From Peribacillus frigoritolerans_B (GTDB lineage: Bacteria > Bacillota > Bacilli > Bacillales > DSM-1321), in NCBI RefSeq assembly GCF_044762665.1, contig NZ_JBIWES010000005.1, positions 124,001-188,000 of the forward strand: 64,000 nucleotides of DNA. The letters run 5' to 3'. This document shows, in pieces, positions 57,131 to 64,000 of this stretch. Each line of letters opens with the position of its first letter. Within the stretch, counting starts at the first letter, position 1. Under the pieces are notes generated by a model, which was not told the origin of the DNA, did not search any database, and saw nothing but the letters and a program-made list of their open reading frames with translations. The position numbers were made by a program, and so were the translations under genes.

Positions 57131-57262
57131 TTATTTTGTATTGGACTTTTTTGCCTTGTTTTCAAGATCGCTTTTTGGCTCTGTGGAGAATTCCACATCT
57201 TTTCCATGTCCCTGCGGGTTAACACTTGGTGCGATGCGGCCTCTTCCTGTCTTTTTGCTCAT
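57131..57262 (-). CDS. sspL: Small acid-soluble spore protein SspL
   Basis: 43-aa protein: MSKKTGRGRIAPSVNPQGHG, KDVEFSTEPKSDLENKAKKS, NTK. The VNPQG centre and ExxAKKSNTK end are those of SspL-family spore core proteins. GGAGGTGAAGGAA precedes the ATG. Short gene on its own; expected forespore expression. Confidence 0.85.
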   Translation of the reverse strand: MSKKTGRGRIAPSVNPQGHGKDVEFSTEPKSDLENKAKKSNTK

Positions 57263-57297
57263 TTCCTTCACCTCCAAGTATATGATGTTGGACGGAT

Positions 57298-57534
57298 CTA
57301 CTTTAAATTACGGGTGTAATTAAATGTGTCTTTGTTCTGAGGAACATCAGGATCTTTTTTCCCGGCAGGCTGTACTGCTCTTCCGGTATTCCCACTATAG
57401 CCTTCTTCCATGGGTCCTGGATAATGATAATGACCATCATTAACTGATTGAGTTGTTGATTCACCAGTTGCTTGATTTGCTCCCGTTTCCACGCCATCAA
57501 TTCTTACGGATTTGTTTTCTTTCTCGTTAGCCAA
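57298..57534 (-). CDS. Small hydrophilic protein of unknown function
   Basis: 78-aa glycine-, asparagine- and proline-rich protein (MANEKENKSVRIDGVETGAN, QATGESTTQSVNDGHYHYPG, PMEEGYSGNTGRAVQPAGKK). TTG start, AAGGAGGAG upstream. It lies 35 nt before sspL on the same strand and looks like a disordered spore-associated protein, but no family was recognised. Confidence 0.65.
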   Translation of the reverse strand: MANEKENKSVRIDGVETGANQATGESTTQSVNDGHYHYPGPMEEGYSGNTGRAVQPAGKKDPDVPQNKDTFNYTRNLK

Positions 57535-57659
57535 TTCATCTCCTCCTTTTCTAAAGATTTTCTTTTATAGTATTTGATAAAAGAGCAATAAAATGAAAGG
57601 AGAAAAAAGGAAGCACTAATAATTACCCCATTCAGATAAACCTGAACAGTCCCCCTATG

Positions 57660-59999
57660 TTATTTCAAGGTCGGAAGTAAACGATCCGTTGCATCGTTTT
57701 GCAAGAAGGGGCTGGGTTCGCCAACCGTATAAATCTGCAAGTCATGCATAGCCCTGGTACATGCCGTATAGAACAATCTGCGCAGGCTCTCATCGCCGTA
57801 TGTTTGCATGGATGCATCATAAATGATGACAGCATCGAATTCGATGCCTTTGGCCAAATAAGCGGGAATGACAACTACACCCTGTTCATATTCATTTGTG
57901 CCTTTCTGCACGAGTTTAATTTCACCGTGGACACTTAGGGCATCGTATGCGGCGGCACTTTCGGCAGCAGATTTACAGATTATTGCGATTGTATTGTACT
58001 CACGGCTTTGAAAGTCTTTGACTTTAGACATGATTCTGTCGTGCAGTTCATCACGGCTGGACACTTGAGTGAGTACAGGCTTATCGCCTTCACGATTGAA
58101 TGCCTTAATTCGATGGCCTTCAGGAATTAGTTCACGTGTGAATTCTATAATCTGCTTTGTGGATCTGTAGCTTTGATCCAAGGTTATGCTCTCGGTTTCA
58201 CCTATTCCGTATAAACTGGTGAGAGTCTGGAAATCCACCCGTTCGCTGGCATGAGCGAATATTGCCTGGTTAAAGTCACCGAGCACGGTCATCCTTGCAG
58301 AAGGAAATAATCGTTTCAAAAACTCGAATTGAAATGGAGAATAATCTTGTGCTTCGTCAACAAGCACGTATTTTATTGAAGTATTCGTCTGAAACCCTTG
58401 AATTAACTCCTTCAGCAGCAAAAAAGGAGTCGCGTCTTCGTAATACAGTTTACCTTCGTCCAGCATTGTTTGCGTTGATAAGCAAATTTCCCTTTCGGCA
58501 GGTGATTCACCTTCATTCCACAGTTCGATCCGTGTTTGTTCGTCAAAAAGTTGCTTGTATATTCCCTTAATATTGATAAAATGAAGTGCTTTTATCCGTT
58601 TGCGTAATGTCTTTAATTTCTTTCGAACAATCATACGCGCAAGCATTTTATTCTCTAGCTCATAATCGTCAAAGGAATCTTCATTATGGCCCCGTTTTTT
58701 CTCTAAGTAAGTGTATACCTTTTGGTAGTCTTCTTTGCTAAGATACTCGATCTCCTCCTGGACCCAAGGTTGTTTCAACTCAAACTTTTCCCTTTCATCA
58801 AGTAACTCACATAACCACTCTTTCAATTTTTCAATCCTATTGTGAAATTTTAGTGTGGTGTCCGTGTTATAAAATCTTTCCGAGATTTGTTTGGCGGAGA
58901 CGAGCGTTTCCCCTCGGAACTTTAACCCTCTAAAGATCATTCCAGATTGCTCCAGTGATTGTCTGTATGTCTTGATGATCTCAAAGAAGCGTATTGATGC
59001 CTTAAATTGGATACTCGCTGTCCTGGTGCTATAGGAAGGATCATCCGCTGCAGTCAGCAAAAATTCTAATTGCTCATAAGGATCCTCAACTTGAAACGAG
59101 TCAGTCAGACGATGATCCAGGTATTCCTGGAATGTTACCTGCTGCATATTCTCTTCGCCAAGTTCGGGTAAAACATTGGATACGTAGTTATTAAACATGG
59201 AGTTAGGAGAAAATAGAATGATTTGATCGGCGTTTAGCCTTTCGCGATTCTTATAGAGCAAGTAAGCGATCCGTTGGAGGGCAGCTGATGTCTTGCCGCT
59301 GCCAGCGGCACCTTGAACAATGAGCAGACGTCCGCGATCATTCCGGATGATCCTATTTTGCTCCCGTTGAATGGTGGACACTATACTGTGCATATGCTTA
59401 TCCGTTCCCTTGCCCAGTACCTGCTGCAGTATCTCATCCCCAATGGTGAGACTCGTATCAAACATTGATTCGATAACGCCTCCCTTGATGGTGTATTGCC
59501 ACTTGTTCTCCAGCATCCCTCGAATTACGCCTCCGGGAGTGGAGTATTCTACAGGACCGGGAGGATAGTCATAATAAACACTCGAAATCGGGGCCCTCCA
59601 ATCGTAGATAATGAAGTTTTCTCCTGTTGCATCAGTAAGGGTGGAGGTCCCAATATAAATTTGTTCCGTAAGGGAAGACCCTTCTTCAGTGATATCAATC
59701 CGGCCGAAATAAGGCACTTCCTGCATGCGGCGCAGTGTCGACAATCTCTTGAAGGCATATCTATGTGCGCCTTCGCTTACCGACAAGTCTTGAGCTTGCT
59801 GCCTTAAGCCAATGATCGTCTCGAGGTAATCATCGAAAGTATCCATATTAACCTTAAGGTCATCCCAAAAGTGTTTACGGATATTAACAACTTCTTTTTT
59901 ACGCTTTGAAGTTTCTCCTTCTATTTTGCTGATTTGTTTCGCAATTGTATCAATCACCTCATCCAAACGTTCTTGCTCCTGCCGAATTTCATTGTTCAT
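57660..59999 (-). CDS. helD: RNA polymerase recycling motor HelD
   Basis: 779-aa UvrD-like SF1 protein. N-terminal coiled coil (~1-70, QEQERLDEVIDTIAKQISKI) that enters the RNAP secondary channel; HelD-specific PYFGRIDITEEG region; Walker A LLIVQGAAGSGKTSAALQRI (~205); DEAQDYSPFQFEFLKRLF; SYRSTKQI and a C-terminal RLFYTACTRAMHDLQIY motif. It releases stalled RNA polymerase from DNA and RNA. ATG 59999 preferred over GTG 60008, which overlaps the AAAGGAG RBS. Confidence 0.95.
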   Translation of the reverse strand: MNNEIRQEQERLDEVIDTIAKQISKIEGETSKRKKEVVNIRKHFWDDLKVNMDTFDDYLETIIGLRQQAQDLSVSEGAHRYAFKRLSTLRRMQEVPYFGRIDITEEGSSLTEQIYIGTSTLTDATGENFIIYDWRAPISSVYYDYPPGPVEYSTPGGVIRGMLENKWQYTIKGGVIESMFDTSLTIGDEILQQVLGKGTDKHMHSIVSTIQREQNRIIRNDRGRLLIVQGAAGSGKTSAALQRIAYLLYKNRERLNADQIILFSPNSMFNNYVSNVLPELGEENMQQVTFQEYLDHRLTDSFQVEDPYEQLEFLLTAADDPSYSTRTASIQFKASIRFFEIIKTYRQSLEQSGMIFRGLKFRGETLVSAKQISERFYNTDTTLKFHNRIEKLKEWLCELLDEREKFELKQPWVQEEIEYLSKEDYQKVYTYLEKKRGHNEDSFDDYELENKMLARMIVRKKLKTLRKRIKALHFINIKGIYKQLFDEQTRIELWNEGESPAEREICLSTQTMLDEGKLYYEDATPFLLLKELIQGFQTNTSIKYVLVDEAQDYSPFQFEFLKRLFPSARMTVLGDFNQAIFAHASERVDFQTLTSLYGIGETESITLDQSYRSTKQIIEFTRELIPEGHRIKAFNREGDKPVLTQVSSRDELHDRIMSKVKDFQSREYNTIAIICKSAAESAAAYDALSVHGEIKLVQKGTNEYEQGVVVIPAYLAKGIEFDAVIIYDASMQTYGDESLRRLFYTACTRAMHDLQIYTVGEPSPFLQNDATDRLLPTLK

Positions 60000-60210
60000 A
60001 TCAGACACTCCTTTAAAAAATGAGAAAATGGGGGTTGACTAGAGGTGAGTTTTACCTTATACTTATATTAAGGGGTAAACTGTTTTCGATTATTATAAAA
60101 TGTGTTTCTATACTAATTTATCATAATTTCCGTATGATATCAATGTATATTGCACAACAGTTGCCATAATGGATCGTCATTTTATATTCTGATTTAACAT
60201 GTAAAGTCAG

Positions 60211-60250
60211 TAACCAGTTAAGCAATAGCTTGACTGGTTATTTTTATGAC
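60211..60250 (+). terminator. Hairpin with T-run
   Basis: AACCAGTtAAG-CAATAG-CTTgACTGGTT then ATTTTTA on the plus strand; no plus-strand gene precedes it. Confidence 0.55.
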
Positions 60251-60297
60251 TACATATTTGAAAGCAAACAAAGTCATAAAAAATACTGAGAAAATAG

Positions 60298-60342
60298 CGA
60301 TAAAGACAAATCCCATATGAACGGATTTGTCTTTATGTTTCT
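60298..60342. terminator. Terminator of the GlnK/GlnL-like operon
   Basis: ATAAAGACAAATCC-CATATGAAC-GGATTTGTCTTTAT, a 14-bp perfect stem, ~65 nt beyond the regulator stop codon; no gene is seen between 60009 and 60407. Confidence 0.75.
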
Positions 60343-60407
60343 TCCATTGAAAAATATAAAAAGTTTTTTGTGAATCTTCAATCTATTCAACTTGTGTTCG
60401 TGGTTTA

Positions 60408-61322
60408 TCATTTTATCATCTGCCTTGCTTCCATAAACAGCACTTGGATAAACTTTTTCATATTATTGCGGCTCTGGCTGCTTACTTTTTTGCTTTTGTC
60501 TTCTAGCTCCAGCATTTTTTTGCGGACTTCCGAGAAATCAAAAAATGTGGATGAATAGGCTTCGAATTTTGGATTCATATAATCCGTCAATCCTAATGAA
60601 GCGATATGGATAAGTGCCTGGTTAAGAGCGCGGCGGACACGCTGCTCAGAAGCTTTCATTTCTTTCTGGATTTCGGCCTCTTTCGCTTGATCTCCCAGCT
60701 TTTCAGCTGCAATCCCAGCAAAAATCTCCTTTAAATATGGAAACGTGTAGGCAGGACCGAGTCTTTGCTTTTCATTTTGGAGGAATCCTAAAATGTTTAG
60801 TAAATCCTCGCTTCCCCCTTCGCCAATCATACCTAAATCAGAAATTAAGGAACGTCCGGCTTCCATGATATTTTTAGTATGAAAGGGTTTCGAAGACTTC
60901 GGGCGGCCCGTAAACACGTTCAACGACTTTTGAATGCCCTGGATCGATTGATCCACCAGTATTCGCTCGTTCACATTGTTTAATATGCATGAAATTTCTA
61001 CTTGGTTCAGCGGTTTTGTAATGTAGTATTCCGCTCCTAATCTATACGCCTCCCCAATCAGTTCTTTCGATTCCACTTGCGAAATCATCACAAACTTTCC
61101 TTGAAATCCATCAGCAAGAGACCTGATCGTTTCAATTCCGTCCCTTATTGGCATGAGCAAATCGATTAAGACAACGTCTGCTTTTTTTAAAAACAGCAAG
61201 CCATTATTCACTAAAGCTCCATCTTCTGCTTCTCCCACCACTTTGCCTAAATCTTCGTCTTCAATTATCTCTGTCAGCATTCCTCGAATGGCAGGATCGT
61301 CATCTATAATGAAATAATTCAT
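60408..61322 (-). CDS. glnL: Response regulator, GlnL (YcbB) family
   Basis: 304-aa regulator. Receiver domain (~1-120: MNYFIIDDDPAIRGMLTEII, acceptor Asp in DVVLIDLLMPIRDG, Lys in YYITKPLNQVE). The C-terminal YcbB domain (~150-304: RRALNQALIHIASLGLTDYM, NPKFEAYSSTFFDFSEVRKK) is the GlnL DNA-binding type. Its ATG overlaps the kinase TGA by 4 nt (ATGA). In B. subtilis GlnKL switches on glutamine utilisation; here the neighbouring target is probably the gltT-type gene at 62800. Confidence 0.88.
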   Translation of the reverse strand: MNYFIIDDDPAIRGMLTEIIEDEDLGKVVGEAEDGALVNNGLLFLKKADVVLIDLLMPIRDGIETIRSLADGFQGKFVMISQVESKELIGEAYRLGAEYYITKPLNQVEISCILNNVNERILVDQSIQGIQKSLNVFTGRPKSSKPFHTKNIMEAGRSLISDLGMIGEGGSEDLLNILGFLQNEKQRLGPAYTFPYLKEIFAGIAAEKLGDQAKEAEIQKEMKASEQRVRRALNQALIHIASLGLTDYMNPKFEAYSSTFFDFSEVRKKMLELEDKSKKVSSQSRNNMKKFIQVLFMEARQMIK

Positions 61323-62593
61323 CTCGTTAACCCTTTCCCCATAATAGCATCAATCGGAAGTTCTACGATGAATACGGTTTCTTTATGGTAGTTATCCATT
61401 AGCCTGATATGTCCTCCGAATTTTTCAACAGTTTGTTTCACATACGATAAACCTATTCCCGTCGAAGGGTTTCCCGCCGCATCGAATTTCTTTGTATATC
61501 CTGCGGTAAAAATGATTTCCTTCTGCTTCGGTGCAATGCCCGGACCATTATCACAGATGCAAAACTCCACGAATTGATCTTTCCTTTTCACATGCAGTGA
61601 TACGTATCCTTCTTCTTCAATGGCTTCCACTGCATTAGCCAATAAATTATTTATTAATGATAATACCATAAATACATGATAGGGGGGATGGTCACCATCT
61701 ATATGCAAGGAAAATGTAATAACTTTGCGAAGGGACTCTGCATATCGTCTATTGGACACGATCATGATGTTACCAAGGTCTTCGATCTTCATATATTCCT
61801 GCAGGTTTTCGGATGACATGAGTTTCGACAACCCCGCATAAATCCGCTGGTTATCTTTTTTGATTTCATGCACGAGACCGGCAATCTGCAACGCAGTTTG
61901 TGCATCGCTTCCATTAGTCCCCTCCGATTTTAACCGACGGTAAAAGTCATAACAAGTGCGGGTGATTTCTTCCGCATTTTGCATCGTTTTCTTCAGTTGA
62001 ACCGATTCCTCATACAAACTTGAAATGAAAAGCAGCATTTGTTCCTTTTGCATGCGCTGCTCCGCTTCTGCGGATTTTGCTTCTCTCAACTTTAATATAT
62101 TAAAAAAGCCGAGAACGAAAAAGCTTCGAATAAAGGCGATTAATACAAGTTGGTCAATGGCTATCAAGGGGGTATCCTGATTCGCTAGGATGGATCGGAT
62201 CGTCATCTCCGATACACTTGCAAAAAGCTCGATCAATACCCCTAAAAGCCCGATCATAAACGGCTGATCGTGCCGTTCGTTCAATTTCGTTTTATGAAAT
62301 GCCAACGCGTAAATGAAGTAATAGAAAAAGGCGGGAACATGAAGGTACATCGCATCCTCAACGGATATGTCCCGTATCCCGACAGCCATTGAAAAACGGA
62401 AAAAAAACACACTCATTCCCGTCACTATACCTGCAATAATCGGGTGGATCCCTCTCCCCCATAGTAAAAACAAGAAGAAGACGGGGGTTCCCAAACTGAC
62501 TCTGAATGTATCATCGAACGGATAAAACTTGAATTCGCCCGCAAGAGGCACCGCAATCATAATCAATAGTAATATCCTTATACTCTTTTTCAA
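61319..62593 (-). CDS. glnK: Sensor histidine kinase, GlnK (YcbA) family
   Basis: 424-aa kinase with about six N-terminal membrane helices (~1-190), a linker coil, then SPOB-type HisKA (LVHEIKKDNQRIYAGLSKLM) and HATPase (NNLLANAVEAIEEEG N box; DNGPGIAP; STGIGLSYVKQTVEKFGGHI). This matches YcbA/GlnK-type kinases paired with GlnL. Start TTG 62593 follows GGGAGGG; a longer frame from 62632 was rejected. Coupled to the regulator by a 4-nt overlap. Senses an extracellular or membrane signal, likely glutamate/glutamine-related. Confidence 0.88.
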   Translation of the reverse strand: MKKSIRILLLIMIAVPLAGEFKFYPFDDTFRVSLGTPVFFLFLLWGRGIHPIIAGIVTGMSVFFFRFSMAVGIRDISVEDAMYLHVPAFFYYFIYALAFHKTKLNERHDQPFMIGLLGVLIELFASVSEMTIRSILANQDTPLIAIDQLVLIAFIRSFFVLGFFNILKLREAKSAEAEQRMQKEQMLLFISSLYEESVQLKKTMQNAEEITRTCYDFYRRLKSEGTNGSDAQTALQIAGLVHEIKKDNQRIYAGLSKLMSSENLQEYMKIEDLGNIMIVSNRRYAESLRKVITFSLHIDGDHPPYHVFMVLSLINNLLANAVEAIEEEGYVSLHVKRKDQFVEFCICDNGPGIAPKQKEIIFTAGYTKKFDAAGNPSTGIGLSYVKQTVEKFGGHIRLMDNYHKETVFIVELPIDAIMGKGLTR

Positions 62594-62699
62594 TACGGTC
62601 CCTCCCCAGTCACTATAGTAAAAACATAACACATGAAAAGGTAAAAAAGTGAGAAGGGTTTTGACTGAAATTATTATTTTTTCTGGCCCTTGTAAGTAT

Positions 62700-62726
62700 C
62701 AGTAGGATTCAGTAGGTTCCAGTAGG
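62700..62726 (+). promoter_or_regulatory. Three 10-bp-phased direct repeats before gltT
   Basis: CAGTAGG at 62700, 62710 and 62720, exactly one helical turn apart. They lie ~75-100 nt before the symporter ATG and are a likely GlnL-type activator site. Confidence 0.7.
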
Positions 62727-62756
62727 ATGATCATAAACTTGAAATAATCTAAAAAT

Positions 62757-62770
62757 TGAAAGCGTTAACA
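62757..62770 (+). promoter_or_regulatory. cre site (CcpA operator)
   Basis: TGAAAGCGTTAACA fits the cre consensus TGWNANCGNTNWCA at every position. It is 30 nt upstream of the gltT-like start codon, between the phased repeats and the RBS. Confidence 0.85.
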
Positions 62771-62799
62771 ATCAAACGACCATCCTAGGAGGAGTTTAA

Positions 62800-64000
62800 A
62801 TGAAAAAGTTTGGCTTAGCTACTCAAATTTTTGTTGCACTTGTACTAGGTATCATTGTCGGTGCTTTATTCCATGGTAATGAAACAGTCATGGCCATTTT
62901 GGTACCTATCGGGGATATTTTCATTCATTTAATTAAAATGATTGTCATCCCAATCGTCATGGCTGCATTAGTAGTCTCCATAGCGGGAGTCGGCGATCTT
63001 AAAAAACTAGGAAAATTAGGCGGGAAGACTCTTCTTTATTTTGAGATTGTCACCACAATTGCCATTGTTATTGGATTGCTTTCGGCAAACTTGTTCCATC
63101 CAGGGTCTGGTTTAGATACAAGCGATCTTGAAAAAAGTGATATTTCAAAATATGAAGAAACAACCAAGACGGCTGGAAGCAGTGGCTTTGGAGAAACGAT
63201 TTCTCATATTGTTCCTCAAAATGTATTTGAATCAATGGCTCAAGCGGATTTATTACCGATTATCTTCTTTTCTGTTTTATTCGGCTTAGGTGTGGCTGCG
63301 ATAGGCGAAAAGGGAAAGCCTATTCTTGGATTCTTTGAAGGTGTGTTGGAAGTAATGTTTTGGGTGACGAATGTAGTCATGAAATTTGCCCCCTTTGGTG
63401 TGTTTGCACTCATTGGTGTAACCGTTGCAAAATTTGGTGTTGCAACGTTAATTCCTTTAGGGAACTTAGTAATTGCTGTTTATGTGACGATGGTATTCTT
63501 TGTGTTCGTCATTCTTGGAATCATAGCGAAAATGTCTGGGACAAGCATTTTTGTAATCCTGAAAGTGTTAAAGGATGAGTTGATTTTGGCATTTACAACA
63601 GCAAGTTCAGAGTCGGTATTACCAAGGCTTATGGACAAAATGGAGAAGTTTGGCTGCCCGAAGTCCATTACTTCTTTTGTTATTCCAACAGGCTATACGT
63701 TTAATCTGGACGGCTCATCGATTTACCAAGCACTTGCTTCACTTTTCGTGGCACAAATGTATGGTATTGATCTATCCATTACACAACAGATTACTTTGTT
63801 ACTAGTATTGATGTTAACGTCAAAAGGAATGGCTGGCGTTCCGGGTGCGTCATTTGTTGTTGTTTTAACAACACTTGGTTCTATGGGACTGCCGGTGGAA
63901 GGTGTTGCGTTCATTGCCGGTATCGACCGAATTTTGGATATGGGAAGATCAGCGGTAAATGTCATGGGGAACTCATTGGCGGCGATTGTCATGTCGAAGT
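62800..64000 (+). CDS. gltT: Glutamate/dicarboxylate:cation symporter, GltT type (partial)
   Basis: 400 codons visible, truncated by the window end. MKKFGLATQIFVALVLGIIV start and an overall sequence very like B. subtilis GltT; DAACS-family motifs present: ITTIAIVIGLLSANLF-like helix, the serine-rich FTTASSESVLPRLMDKMEKF loop, IPTGYTFNLDGSS and the MGLPVEGVAFIAGIDRILDM end with NVMGN. It takes up glutamate or aspartate with H+/Na+. RBS AGGAGG, spacer 6. Divergent from GlnK/GlnL, with phased repeats and a cre site upstream. Confidence 0.93.
   Translation, partial: MKKFGLATQIFVALVLGIIVGALFHGNETVMAILVPIGDIFIHLIKMIVIPIVMAALVVSIAGVGDLKKLGKLGGKTLLYFEIVTTIAIVIGLLSANLFHPGSGLDTSDLEKSDISKYEETTKTAGSSGFGETISHIVPQNVFESMAQADLLPIIFFSVLFGLGVAAIGEKGKPILGFFEGVLEVMFWVTNVVMKFAPFGVFALIGVTVAKFGVATLIPLGNLVIAVYVTMVFFVFVILGIIAKMSGTSIFVILKVLKDELILAFTTASSESVLPRLMDKMEKFGCPKSITSFVIPTGYTFNLDGSSIYQALASLFVAQMYGIDLSITQQITLLLVLMLTSKGMAGVPGASFVVVLTTLGSMGLPVEGVAFIAGIDRILDMGRSAVNVMGNSLAAIVMSK

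Overview
The window looks like chromosome from a low-GC, spore-forming Bacillaceae bacterium. Pointers are spore proteins (SspH, SspL, CsgA), sigma-B stress genes of the GsiB type, HelD, a YkuD L,D-transpeptidase and a GlnK/GlnL pair. The style resembles the Peribacillus (Bacillus simplex) group, but that placement is inference. A scaffold gap of 98 N (4115-4212) lies inside a tandem GC-rich repeat. No rRNA, tRNA or CRISPR was seen.

Layout. 1-9.4 kb: partial AraC regulator, acetyltransferase, sspH, DUF3189 protein, DD-carboxypeptidase, the GC-rich repeat cluster, a membrane acyltransferase, DCC-family oxidoreductase, a fibronectin-like surface protein, two gsiB paralogues each with a sigma-B promoter, and a DUF1659/DUF2922/YvrJ trio. 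9.5-18.9 kb: LysR regulator, csgA, an XRE/membrane pair, reductases, a ZIP transporter, ykuD and an ABC-F ribosome-protection gene. The ABC-F gene has a ~400-nt leader (18904-19309) carrying three 7-codon leader ORFs and an intrinsic attenuator. 19.6-20.5 kb: a fossil of an HNH toxin followed by its orphan SMI1/KNR4 immunity gene. 20.8-26.8 kb: a sigma-54 module of enhancer-binding activator, symporter with a 46-aa accessory protein, and a flavin/FeS oxidoreductase, with a -24/-12 promoter in front of each transport or enzyme unit.

26.8-48.5 kb is the accessory zone. It holds an aldo/keto reductase pseudogene; an AT-rich GNAT-PUA/ASCH/P-loop cassette; two large PLD-nuclease/SF2-helicase proteins interleaved with MazG-like and NUDIX nucleotide hydrolases plus a PD-(D/E)XK-like nuclease, which is a likely defence island; and an LXG toxin with two SMI1/KNR4 immunity genes and the remains of a second toxin. 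An amino-acid-type ABC transporter, XRE-cupin regulator, MHS-type MFS permease and ornithine-cyclodeaminase-like enzyme follow, then more decayed fragments.

48.7-64 kb: a serine hydrolase, a KinB-like sensor kinase, a third copy of the GC-rich repeat, an oversized UvrA-like ATPase, a MarR/rhodanese/frameshifted-EVE cluster, sspL, helD, the GlnK/GlnL-like two-component system, and a GltT-type glutamate symporter that runs off the end. The symporter has a perfect cre site and three 10-bp-phased direct repeats upstream, which fits control by CcpA and the adjacent response regulator.
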